Assembly: GCA_964414785.1 (NCBI GenBank)
Contig: CAYPXZ010000009.1
Coordinates: 48,110-112,109 of the forward strand
Length of the DNA stretch: 64,000 nucleotides
Source of the DNA: Palsa-1447 sp964414785
GTDB taxonomy: Bacteria; Verrucomicrobiota; Verrucomicrobiia; Opitutales; Opitutaceae
Direction of reading: 5' to 3'
The notes under the pieces are model-generated. The model saw nothing but the letters and a program-made list of their open reading frames with translations. It did no database searches and was not told the DNA's origin. This document shows positions 8,701 through 15,605 of the stretch, piece by piece. The first letter of the stretch is position 1. Every line of letters starts with the position of its first letter. Position numbers and translations under genes: made by a program.

Positions 8701-9520
8701 GATGCCGACCGTGACGGACAAGGTCCCGAACACCTCCGCGACGGCCGCGTCGTCGGGGGCGGACCTGAACGGCGCCGCCGTCAGGAACGCGTGCATCATC
8801 CTGCGGGAGCGCCTGATTCCGGTTGTCGCGCGCCTATTGTCGGAAAAGGCGGGCGCTCCCGTGGCGGAACGCGACATCGTCTTTGCGGAGGGCAGGGCCT
8901 CGGTGCCGACGACAGGCGTCGGCGTGTCGCTGGCCGAAGTCTGCTCGAAGGCCCACGCGGAGCGCGTCAGCATGTCCGCCTCAGGCTACTATGCGACGCC
9001 CGGCATCCACTGGGACTGGTCGACCGCCTCCGGCAGGCCGTTCCAGTACTTCGTGTGCGGTGCGGCGGTCGCCGAGGTGGAGGTCGACGGCCACAACGGG
9101 ATGCACCGAGTGATCCGGGTCGACGTCGTCCACGACGTGGGCAATTCACTCAACCCGGGGGTCGACCTGGGCCAGATCGAGGGCGGCCTCGTGCAGGGCA
9201 TCGGCTGGCTGACCCGCGAGGAGCTCCTTTGGGACAAGCAGGGCAGGCTCCTGACCCACAGCGCGAGCACCTACCAGATCCCCGCGATCAGCGACGCGCC
9301 GATTGAGATGCGCGTCACGCTCCTGCCAAAGGCGGATCAGGAGGGCACGATCCACGGGAGCAAGGCTTCGGGCGAGCCGCCGCTCATGCTGGCGTTCTCG
9401 GTGCGCGAGGCGATCCGCGACGCGGTGGCCTCATTCGGCCCCAAGGGCGGGGAGGTGGCGCTCGCGTCGCCCGCGACGGGCGAGGCGGTCTTCGCGGCCA
9501 TAAAGGGCCGCCTTTCCTGA
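5750..9520 (+). CDS. xdh: Single-chain xanthine dehydrogenase
   Basis: This 1256-residue protein joins all three modules of xanthine dehydrogenase. Residues ~1-165 carry two [2Fe-2S] sites (GCAEGDCGACTV, SQCGYCTPGF, GNLCRCTGYRP). Residues ~180-470 are the FAD domain (AGATEVGVDI, TLGGNLATASPIGDAAP). Residues ~490-1256 form the molybdopterin domain (GGGFGGKETQG, FRGFGGPQGM, GTEMGQGLHTKM) with catalytic Glu1209 in GSKASGEPPL. It oxidises hypoxanthine/xanthine to urate. Bacterial enzymes are more often split into XdhA and XdhB; here a linker at ~470-490 joins them as in eukaryotes. It starts 3 bp after the preceding stop. Its maturation factor xdhC lies just downstream on the opposite strand. Confidence 0.93.
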   Translation: MGFEFTLNGRMVQVDGAAPTTTLLEFLRTSGLTGSKQGCAEGDCGACTVAIVERDGSGKATYRGVNSCIALLPMFAGREVVTVEGLSPEGGELHPVQSAMVEHYGSQCGYCTPGFVMSLFEGYYRGDCKGPCEISDQLGGNLCRCTGYRPIRDAALNVLAGPKAAAANDPFRERLGSPAAPPGPLDYQAGAERFVRPTTLGGLFAALKEHPQATLVAGATEVGVDITKKSRAFPFLVSTEAVPELTRITKSDSEWRIGASATLTAVEEAVAGEYPSLAKMLKVFAARQIRNRATLGGNLATASPIGDAAPVLLSLDADLVLRSAGGERRVAISDFFTAYRKTLLQPGEIIAEIVLGRFNPKGDLTRTSDFLKVSKRRELDISIVAAAFAIDTDRDGVVRRARLAYGGVAATPVRARNAEAALEGRTVAAAAGDVARILAGEFKPIDDVRGGADYRRGLIVSLWEKFASGSTSIAQDGALDFPKGADASKADESRALRHESAVGHVTGRALYADDTAQRRPMLDLWPVCAPHARAHIKRRDAARARAMPGVVAVLMAEDIPGINNVGTFHDEPLFADKEILYHGQVVAVVVGHSLRECRAAAAAVEVEYEPLPPLTGIKEAIARRSFHTPPHTLARGDSASALSRAPKRLDGEFSFGGQEHFYLETQAAWAEAGEAGSVFVSSSTQHPTEIQAIVSEVLGEPRNKVVVQSPRMGGGFGGKETQGNAFAAMVALASVKTRSPVRIQLDRDVDMMVTGKRHPFHARFSVGHDEDGMLLAAEVDLFSDGGWSLDLSQPVLDRALFHLDNAYYIPAVRFTGLIAKTNVASNTAFRGFGGPQGMLVMEEIVDRVSRRLGLPPEVVRGRNLYRGSGETNTTHFFQEIGDNRLQTVWAQVQREAGFEERRRSVDAWNAANPRVKRGLAVTPLKFGIAFTLTHYNQAGALVLLYTDGTAQVSHGGTEMGQGLHTKMRGVAMRELGLPAGSVRMMPTVTDKVPNTSATAASSGADLNGAAVRNACIILRERLIPVVARLLSEKAGAPVAERDIVFAEGRASVPTTGVGVSLAEVCSKAHAERVSMSASGYYATPGIHWDWSTASGRPFQYFVCGAAVAEVEVDGHNGMHRVIRVDVVHDVGNSLNPGVDLGQIEGGLVQGIGWLTREELLWDKQGRLLTHSASTYQIPAISDAPIEMRVTLLPKADQEGTIHGSKASGEPPLMLAFSVREAIRDAVASFGPKGGEVALASPATGEAVFAAIKGRLS

Positions 9521-9534
9521 CCGGGACCCCTGCC

Positions 9535-10083
9535 ATGGGCGCCATAAAGTTCCCGAGGTCCATCCGCGTCCCGATTGCCAACCACGTCGACGGGAGATCC
9601 TACGAGCTCGTGCGCGCAAGCGACGTGCCCCGGGCGCCGGCCACCTTCGCTCGCCTGGTCCACATCTGCAGCGAGCCCGCCATCTATGACTGGCTCTTCC
9701 GGGGACCCCTGGGAGGGGAGCCCTACACGGAGGACAAGGCCCGTGAATTCCTGAAGTGGGCGTGCGATGGATGGTCCGCGGGCACCCACTTCGTCTTCTT
9801 CGTGCTCGACGACAAGCGCTCGATCGCGGCCGCATGCGACATAAAGTCGAACGACCTGGTGGCGGAGATGGGGTACTGGGCGAGCCAGGGGCACCGCGGG
9901 GTGATGACGAACACCGTGAACGCGCTCTCGGGGCTCGCGGCCAAGGCCGGCTTCCAGAGGCTTTATGCGCGCACCCGGGAGGGGAATACCCGTTCACAGG
10001 CTGTCCTGCTGAGGGCGCGATTCTCGTTGGTGGGCGACGAACCGGACGGGCACGCACGATTCGAGTTGCCGTTGGGCGCCTGA
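9535..10083 (+). CDS. GNAT-family N-acetyltransferase
   Basis: This 182-residue protein resembles RimJ/RimL-type GNAT acetyltransferases. It has an N-terminal substrate arm, a central FFVLDDKRSIAAACDIK strand pair, EMGYWASQGHRGVMTNTVNAL corresponding to the acetyl-CoA pyrophosphate loop and helix, and a terminal LYARTREGNTRSQAVL block typical of the family's last helix. The ATG at 9535 is 14 bp after the xdh stop, so it is the last gene of the purine operon. Its substrate cannot be read from the sequence; acetylation of a purine-derived amine or of a ribosomal or other protein are both possible. Confidence 0.75.
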   Translation: MGAIKFPRSIRVPIANHVDGRSYELVRASDVPRAPATFARLVHICSEPAIYDWLFRGPLGGEPYTEDKAREFLKWACDGWSAGTHFVFFVLDDKRSIAAACDIKSNDLVAEMGYWASQGHRGVMTNTVNALSGLAAKAGFQRLYARTREGNTRSQAVLLRARFSLVGDEPDGHARFELPLGA

Positions 10084-10134
10084 GTCCCACAGGCGGAAAG
10101 CCATGCGCCTCGGTCCGCCCTCGGAGCCCGGAGG

Positions 10135-10917
10135 CTAGCCGGAGGCTTGGATCGTGTCGCGCTCGCTCAGCAGCTGGGCCGCGATGCTCAGGGCGATCTC
10201 GTGGGGGTGGTTGGTCCCGAACTCGAGCCCCACCGGACAATGGTAGGAGGACGCCTTCTCCGCCGGGACGCCGTCGGCGAGCAGCTCGCGCCTGAGGATC
10301 TCGGCCTTCGAGGCGCTCCCTATGACCCCGATGAAGGGGAATTGCCTCTCGTTGAGCGCCCGCCTGAGGACGGGCCTGTCCGTAGCATGCCCCATGGTCA
10401 TGACCAGAAGGTACGCCTTCGGGTCGAGCTCGGGCACGATGTCCTCGGGCTTGTCCGAGAGTACCGTTCGGACGTTGGGCGAGCGCGGAATCCGGTCGAG
10501 CCACTCGGGCCTCGAGTCGACGACGGTGATCCTGCAGGGCAGGGGGATGAGGACGGGCAGGAGGGCCTGCGAGATGTGGCCCGCGCCGAAGACGGCGATG
10601 TTCCAGGTCCCGGGCCCAAAGTGCGGCTCAAAGTAGAACTTCACCGAGCCTCCGCAGGTCATCCCTACGTCCCCCTTGAGGGTCCAGGACACGAAACGGG
10701 GCTTGGCGTCGCCGCCGGCGAGCACCTCGCCCGCGAGCTTGAGCGCCGCGGCCTCCACCTTTCCCCCGCCGACCGTCCCGCTGTGGAGGCCCCCGGCGGT
10801 CACCAGCATCTTTGCGGCCGCGTCCTGGGGGGTGCTTCCAATGGCCTCGACCAGCGTGACGAGCACGAAGGGCACGCCCTCGTTCTCGAGCGCCACGAGC
10901 TGCTCGTAGATGGTCAC
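10135..10917 (-). CDS. xdhC: XdhC, xanthine dehydrogenase maturation factor
   Basis: The 260-residue product starts at a GTG (10917) overlapping the sufT stop as GTGA, giving an N-terminus TIYEQLVALENEGVPFVLVT that aligns with known XdhC starts; the frame is open further upstream, but only inside sufT. It has the XdhC/CoxI N-terminal block (GSTPQDAAAKMLV, HSGTVGGGKVEA, GMTCGGSVKF) and a Rossmann fold (VFGAGHISQALLPVL). XdhC binds and sulfurates the Mo cofactor and inserts it into xanthine dehydrogenase. It is the last gene of the suf operon and converges on the xdh operon. Confidence 0.9.
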   Translation of the reverse strand: MTIYEQLVALENEGVPFVLVTLVEAIGSTPQDAAAKMLVTAGGLHSGTVGGGKVEAAALKLAGEVLAGGDAKPRFVSWTLKGDVGMTCGGSVKFYFEPHFGPGTWNIAVFGAGHISQALLPVLIPLPCRITVVDSRPEWLDRIPRSPNVRTVLSDKPEDIVPELDPKAYLLVMTMGHATDRPVLRRALNERQFPFIGVIGSASKAEILRRELLADGVPAEKASSYHCPVGLEFGTNHPHEIALSIAAQLLSERDTIQASG

Positions 10918-11465
10918 ACCAGACCGAGCTTCATCTTGCCCTCTTCGCTGATCATCGACTGGTTCCACGGCGGGTCCCACGTGATGCGAACGTCGGCGTC
11001 GCCGACTCCGGGCACAAGGAGTATCTTGCTCTTCGCGTCCTCGGCTATCGCCGGGCCCATGCCGCAGCCTGGGGCCGTGAGGGTCATCGCGACGTTGACC
11101 TTGAAGCCGGTGTCCGGGCCCTTCTCGACGTCCATCGAGTACACGAGGCCCAGGTCGACGATGTTGACGGGGATCTCAGGGTCATAGACCTTGCGAAGCT
11201 GGTCCCAGACCGCCTCGGGGTTCGGGGCGCCGTCGGCCAGGGTCGCGGCGTCGATCTTGTGGTCCGCGGTCTCCTCGCCGAGCGCATCGCCGTCCTTGCC
11301 GTCGATCCGGAACAGCCCGGTGTCGGTCTGGATCGTGAAGCTGCCGCCGAGGGTCTGGTGGATCTGCAGCACCGTGCCCGCGGCCAGGAGGTGTTTCTCG
11401 CCCGAGGGGATCTGGGTCACGTAAACCTCCCGCGAGAGGGTCCGTTCTCGGTTCTTGGGAATCAT
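10914..11465 (-). CDS. sufT: SufT, long-form DUF59/MIP18 Fe-S assembly protein
   Basis: This 183-residue protein is the long SufT form: an N-terminal ~75-residue beta-rich part, then a DUF59/MIP18 domain (KVYDPEIPVNIVDLGLVY, TLTAPGCGMGPAIAED, DPPWNQSMISEEGKMKLG). The Cys in APGCGMG is the conserved family residue. SufT proteins assist Fe-S cluster maturation of selected clients. It lies 13 bp after sufD and overlaps xdhC by 4 nt, placing it between the core Suf complex and the maturation factor of an Fe-S molybdoenzyme. Confidence 0.9.
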   Translation of the reverse strand: MIPKNRERTLSREVYVTQIPSGEKHLLAAGTVLQIHQTLGGSFTIQTDTGLFRIDGKDGDALGEETADHKIDAATLADGAPNPEAVWDQLRKVYDPEIPVNIVDLGLVYSMDVEKGPDTGFKVNVAMTLTAPGCGMGPAIAEDAKSKILLVPGVGDADVRITWDPPWNQSMISEEGKMKLGLV

Positions 11466-11478
11466 GGGATGGCGACAG

Positions 11479-12801
11479 TTACTGCCCCAGGCGGGTCCTG
11501 ATCAAGTTCCTTAGCGCCGAGTGGAGCTCCTCGTTCTCGAGCCGCGAGAGGACCTCCTCGAAGAACCCGAAGATCAGCAGCTCGTTGGCGGCCTTTTCCG
11601 GGATGCCCCTGGACTTCAGGTAGAACGCCTGGTCGGCGTCGATCGGGGAGCTCGTGGCGCCGTGGGTGCAGCGCACGTCGTTCGCCTGGATCTCGAGGCC
11701 GGGCAGTGAGTTCGACTCGGCATCGGGGCTAAGCATCAGGTTGCGGTTGCTCTGGTAGGCGTCCGTCTTCTGGGCGTCGGGGTCCACGACGATCAGGCCA
11801 GAGAAGATGGTCCTCGACCTGTCGAGGAGCGCGTTCTTGTAGAGGAGGTCGGACTTCGTGTTCGGGGCCTGGTGGATCTGGAGCGTCCTCTGGTCGAACT
11901 CCCTCGAGCCGCTGGCGACGGTGAGCGCGAGCATCTCCGAGAAGCCCCCGGGCGCCTGGAGCTGGCTCAGGGACTCATGGCGGGCCTGGCGCGCCCCGAG
12001 ATGGAGGTTGAGCGACTGGACCCGGGCGTCCCTGCGGACCACCGTGGAGTTGAACTGGAGGGAAAGGGTCTCCAACGACCAGCACTGCGCCGCCGTGTAG
12101 GCGATCCTCGCCCCGTGGCCGGCATAGAGGTCGTTCGCCCCGCACGCGAACTGGCCAAAGGCGTCATTCGAGTGGAAATGGTCGACGACCGTGACCTTCG
12201 AGTTGTCCTCGGCGATGATCAGCGTGTGCGGGAAGACCGCGCTGCCCGAGCCCGACGCGGAGTGGATGAGGACGATCGGATGGTCGACCTCGACCCCCCG
12301 GGGCACGTGCACGAAGGCGCCGTCCGCGATGAAGGCCTCGTGGAGCGCCGCGAACTTGGCCGAGCCGAGCTTCTGCGGCTGGGCCATGAAGTGCTCGCGC
12401 AGGAGCTCCGGGGTCTTCTCGGCCGCCTCGGAAAGCGTGGAGACGACGACGCCCTTTGCCGCGAGATGAGCGGGAAGGACGCCGCGGGCCGCCAGCCGGC
12501 CGTTCACGAACGTGAGCATCGGCGCCGCGGCCAGGGCGAACGCCGCAGGGGCCGGCGCGGTGCCGGCGGGCGGTGCCGCGTCCGGCGTGAACCCGTCGAT
12601 CCTGATCCCCGAGAGGTTGCTGAACCGCCAGCTCTCGTCGGTGCGGGCGGGCATCGGCAGGGCCTCGAAGCGAGCGTAGGCGGCCTTCTTGCGCTCCCGC
12701 CACCAGGCCGGGACCGAGGAGAGGTGCTTTGCGAAGACCTCGGGCGTGAAGCCGCCGACGGCGGCTGCCGCGAGGGATCGGTCAGTTGAGACTTCGACCA
12801 T
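11479..12801 (-). CDS. sufD: SufD, Fe-S scaffold complex subunit
   Basis: The 440-residue protein has the SufB/SufD beta-helix core, with family landmarks FVHVPRGVEVDHPIVLIH, VVDPDAQKTDAYQSNRNLMLS, LPGLEIQANDVRCTHGATSSPID and FYLKSRGIPEKAANELLIFGF. The histidine in RCTHGAT is the conserved SufD residue at the SufB-SufD interface. The N-terminal ~120 residues are variable and alpha-helical, as usual for SufD. It starts 4 bp after sufB. Together SufB, SufC and SufD form the scaffold that builds clusters in the cytosol. Confidence 0.93.
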   Translation of the reverse strand: MVEVSTDRSLAAAAVGGFTPEVFAKHLSSVPAWWRERKKAAYARFEALPMPARTDESWRFSNLSGIRIDGFTPDAAPPAGTAPAPAAFALAAAPMLTFVNGRLAARGVLPAHLAAKGVVVSTLSEAAEKTPELLREHFMAQPQKLGSAKFAALHEAFIADGAFVHVPRGVEVDHPIVLIHSASGSGSAVFPHTLIIAEDNSKVTVVDHFHSNDAFGQFACGANDLYAGHGARIAYTAAQCWSLETLSLQFNSTVVRRDARVQSLNLHLGARQARHESLSQLQAPGGFSEMLALTVASGSREFDQRTLQIHQAPNTKSDLLYKNALLDRSRTIFSGLIVVDPDAQKTDAYQSNRNLMLSPDAESNSLPGLEIQANDVRCTHGATSSPIDADQAFYLKSRGIPEKAANELLIFGFFEEVLSRLENEELHSALRNLIRTRLGQ

Positions 12802-12805
12802 GGCT

Positions 12806-14242
12806 TTAACCCACGCTCCCTTCCATCTCCAGGTCGATCAGCCTCTTCAGCTCGACGGAGTACTCCATCGGGAACTGGCGGGCGAGGTCGTTGATGAAGC
12901 CGTTGACGGACAGGCTCATGGCCTGGCCCTCGGTGAGCCCCCGCTGCTGCATGTAGAAAATCTGCTCGGCGCTCACCTTTGAGACGCTCGCCTCGTGCTG
13001 CACGGCGTGCCTGTCACCGCGAACCGTGATGGCCGGGTAGGTGTCGGTCCGGCTGTTCGTGTTGATAAGGAGCGCGTCGCACTCGGTGTTGTTCTTGCAG
13101 CCCTTAAGGTTCTTCGGGATGTGGACGACGCCGCGGTAGGTGGCGCGCCCCTGGCCGACCGAGATCGACTTGGACACGACCGTCGAGGTGGTCTCGTCGG
13201 CCGCATGGACCATCTTGGCCCCCGTGTCCTGGTGCTGGCCGTCGTTGGCTAGGGCGATCGAGATCACCTCTCCGCGCGACTTGCGGCCCTTGAGGACGAC
13301 GCCCGGGTACTTCATCGTGAGCCGGCTGCCGATGTTGCAGTCGATCCACTTGATCTCGGACTCCTCGTGGGCGAGGCCGCGCTTGGTGACCAGGTTGAAG
13401 ACGTTGGACGACCAGTTCTGGACGGTGATGTACTGGATCTTGGCCCCCTTAAGGGCCACCAGCTCGACGACGGCGCTGTGGAGCGTGGCCGTAGAGAACT
13501 TGGGCGCGGTGCAGCCCTCCATGTACGTGAGCTCGCTGCCCTCGTCGCAGATGATCAGCGTGCGCTCGAACTGCCCGAAGTTCTCGGCGTTGATCCGGAA
13601 ATAGGCCTGCAGGGGGTGCGAGACCTTGACCCCCGGGGGGACGTAGATGAACGAGCCGCCGGAGAACACGGCGCTGTTCAGGGCCGAGAACTTGTTGTCG
13701 CTCGTGGGGATCACCTTGCCGAAGTACTTGCGGAAGATCTCCGGGTGCTCTCGCAGCGCCTCGGTCGAGTTCATGAAGATGACGCCCTGCTTGGAGACGG
13801 CCTCCTTGATGTTCGAATAGGCGGCCTCGGAGTCGAACTGGGCCTCGACGCCTGCCAGGAACTTGCGCTCCTGCTCGGGGATCCCGAGCCGCTCGAACGT
13901 GCGCTTGATGTCCTCCGGCACCTCGTCCCAGGTGCGTTTGGGCTTCTGGCCCTGCGAAAGGTAATAGCGGATCTTGTCGAAGTTGATGTTCTCGAGGTCC
14001 TTGGTCGCCCAGTGGGTCGGCAGGGGCTTCGCCATGAACGTCTTCAGGGCGTTCTGGCGGAAGTCGTGGATCCACGGGGCCTCCTTCTTGACGGAGGAGA
14101 TGTAGTCGACCGTGCGCTCGTTCAGGCCCGTGCCCGCGTCGAAGTCGTACGTCATGTCGTACTTGAAGTTGCCCGACGACTGGTCGATCCCGGAAACCGG
14201 GTTCTCCAGGGACGTCTCGAGGGTGTCGGTGATGTCTGACAT
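12806..14242 (-). CDS. sufB: SufB, Fe-S cluster scaffold
   Basis: The 478-residue product is a full-length SufB. Landmarks are RNVL-like N-terminal helices, KFSALNSAVFSGGSFIYVPPGVKV, EGCTAPKFSTATLHSAVVEL (the conserved Cys used in cluster formation), RLTMKYPGVVLKGRKSRGEV, and a C-terminal QHEASVSKVSAEQIFYMQQRG. SufB is the main scaffold of the SufBC2D complex. The gene is 16 bp from sufC and 4 bp from sufD. The order C-B-D differs from the enterobacterial A-B-C-D-S-E and no sufS or sufE is present here, so the cysteine desulfurase must be encoded elsewhere. Confidence 0.95.
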   Translation of the reverse strand: MSDITDTLETSLENPVSGIDQSSGNFKYDMTYDFDAGTGLNERTVDYISSVKKEAPWIHDFRQNALKTFMAKPLPTHWATKDLENINFDKIRYYLSQGQKPKRTWDEVPEDIKRTFERLGIPEQERKFLAGVEAQFDSEAAYSNIKEAVSKQGVIFMNSTEALREHPEIFRKYFGKVIPTSDNKFSALNSAVFSGGSFIYVPPGVKVSHPLQAYFRINAENFGQFERTLIICDEGSELTYMEGCTAPKFSTATLHSAVVELVALKGAKIQYITVQNWSSNVFNLVTKRGLAHEESEIKWIDCNIGSRLTMKYPGVVLKGRKSRGEVISIALANDGQHQDTGAKMVHAADETTSTVVSKSISVGQGRATYRGVVHIPKNLKGCKNNTECDALLINTNSRTDTYPAITVRGDRHAVQHEASVSKVSAEQIFYMQQRGLTEGQAMSLSVNGFINDLARQFPMEYSVELKRLIDLEMEGSVG

Positions 14243-14258
14243 GGTGGTGTGCTCCCCG

Positions 14259-15014
14259 TTATGCCGTTGCCAACTCCTGCTTCACCCAGTCGTAGCCCCG
14301 CGACTCGAGCTCGAGGGCGAGCGACTTGTCGCCGCTCTTGACGATCCGCCCCTCGATCATGACGTGCACGTGGTCGGGGACGATGTAGCTGAGGAGCCGC
14401 TGGTAGTGCGTGATCAGGAGTATCCCCAGGTTCGGGCCCCGCAGGCTGTTGACGCCGTCCGACACGATGCGCAGCGCGTCGATGTCCAGGCCCGAGTCCG
14501 TCTCGTCCATGAGCGCGAACTTCGGGTTGAGCATGGCCATCTGGAGGATCTCGCTGCGCTTCTTCTCGCCGCCCGAGAACCCCTCGTTCACCGACCGGGA
14601 CGTGAACTTACGGTCGATCTTGAGCAGGTCCATCTTCTGGTAGAGCTGCTTGTAGTAGGACGAGGCGTCGATCTCCTCGCCCTCGGCCATGCGCGCCTGG
14701 AGGGCGGCGCGGAGGAAATTGGCGATGCTCACCCCGGGGATCTCGCTCGGGTACTGGAAGGCGAGGAAGATGCCCTCGCGCGCCCTCTCGTCGGATTCCT
14801 TCTCAAGGATGGACTTCCCGTCGATCAGGACGTCGCCCTGGGTGATCACGTAGTCGGGGTGGCCGGCGATGGCCTTGGCCATCGTCGACTTGCCGGTGCC
14901 GTTGGGCCCCATGATGGCGTGGATCTCGCCGGAGTTGATCGTCAGGGTGACACCCTTGACGATTTCCTTGTCTCCGGTGGAGACGTGCAGGTTCTTGATT
15001 TCGAGTGAGGACAT
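14259..15014 (-). CDS. sufC: SufC, ATPase of the Suf complex
   Basis: The 251-residue protein is an ABC-type ATPase with Walker A GPNGTGKST, signature FSGGEKKRSEILQM, Walker B ALMDETDSGLDIDAL and H-loop LLITHYQR. The SGGEKKR form of the signature and TDSGLD after Walker B are diagnostic of SufC rather than transporter ATPases. It binds SufB and SufD and drives the conformational change needed for cluster assembly. It is preceded 7 bp upstream by a Fur-family regulator, so this operon probably contains its own iron-responsive control gene. Confidence 0.95.
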   Translation of the reverse strand: MSSLEIKNLHVSTGDKEIVKGVTLTINSGEIHAIMGPNGTGKSTMAKAIAGHPDYVITQGDVLIDGKSILEKESDERAREGIFLAFQYPSEIPGVSIANFLRAALQARMAEGEEIDASSYYKQLYQKMDLLKIDRKFTSRSVNEGFSGGEKKRSEILQMAMLNPKFALMDETDSGLDIDALRIVSDGVNSLRGPNLGILLITHYQRLLSYIVPDHVHVMIEGRIVKSGDKSLALELESRGYDWVKQELATA

Positions 15015-15021
15015 GCGCGGA

Positions 15022-15465
15022 TTAGAGTGTGGGGTTGCCTGGAACCGTGCGGGCTTTGCCGCGGAAGATGATCTCGACCGACGACGCGTCGAAGCCCTGG
15101 GGAAGGATGGATTTCACCTGGTCGAGGAGTCCCGGGGGCAGGTCGATGTCATGGGTGGCCCCGCTCTCCTGGTCGTGGAAATGGGCGTGGGGGTGGAGAT
15201 TCGGGCAGTACCTTGTCGGTCCCCGCTCGAAATTGACCGTGCGGACAAGGTCGCACTGGACGAGCGTCTCCAGGCAGTTGTAGACCGTCGCGAGAGAGAT
15301 CATGGGCATCTCCGGCTTCGCCCGGGCAAAGACCTCCTCCGCCGTCGGGTGATCTCGCCGCTTCAGGAGGACGCTGTAGATGACCTCGCGCTGGGGGGTC
15401 GAGCGAAGACCGCTGTCGGACAGTCGCTGGGCTAGGGCCTCTGAGCTCTCGGTGTTGGAGACCAT
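15022..15465 (-). CDS. Fur-family metalloregulator (Irr-like features)
   Basis: The 147-residue protein has the Fur winged helix (RSTPQREVIYSVLLKRRDHPTAEEVF, LATVYNCLETLV) and a metal-binding block LHPHAHFHD (His91, 93, 95, 97, Asp98). The CxxC pairs of the structural zinc site of classical Fur/PerR are absent; the only cysteines are 64, 71 and 87. The His-rich block followed by HDIDLPPGL resembles Irr-type members. It is the first gene of the suf operon and has a Fur-box-like palindrome upstream, so autoregulated control of Fe-S assembly by iron (or heme/peroxide) is likely. The exact sensing ligand is unknown. Confidence 0.85.
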   Translation of the reverse strand: MVSNTESSEALAQRLSDSGLRSTPQREVIYSVLLKRRDHPTAEEVFARAKPEMPMISLATVYNCLETLVQCDLVRTVNFERGPTRYCPNLHPHAHFHDQESGATHDIDLPPGLLDQVKSILPQGFDASSVEIIFRGKARTVPGNPTL

Positions 15466-15516
15466 AGATAGATGGGTTTGAATCAGCTAATTGGAATGGT
15501 ACCGAGTTTCAACTAG

Positions 15517-15531
15517 GAATGAGAATCATTC
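15517..15531. promoter_or_regulatory. Fur-box-like operator upstream of fur-suf operon
   Basis: GAATGA-GAA-TCATTC is an inverted repeat with 6-bp arms. Its core AATGAGAATCATT closely resembles the 19-bp Fur consensus GATAATGATAATCATTATC. It lies 52 bp upstream of the regulator's ATG, in a 140-bp AT-rich gap after trxB. A further ATTATCATTA stretch adjoins it at 15537-15546 and may be a second half-site. Binding by the adjacent Fur-family protein is inferred. Confidence 0.65.
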
Positions 15532-15605
15532 TAATTAATTATCATTACCCATTGGTTATTAATATCTAATATCCTGACAAAACAGCCATTTAGGCCCCGC
15601 CAATC

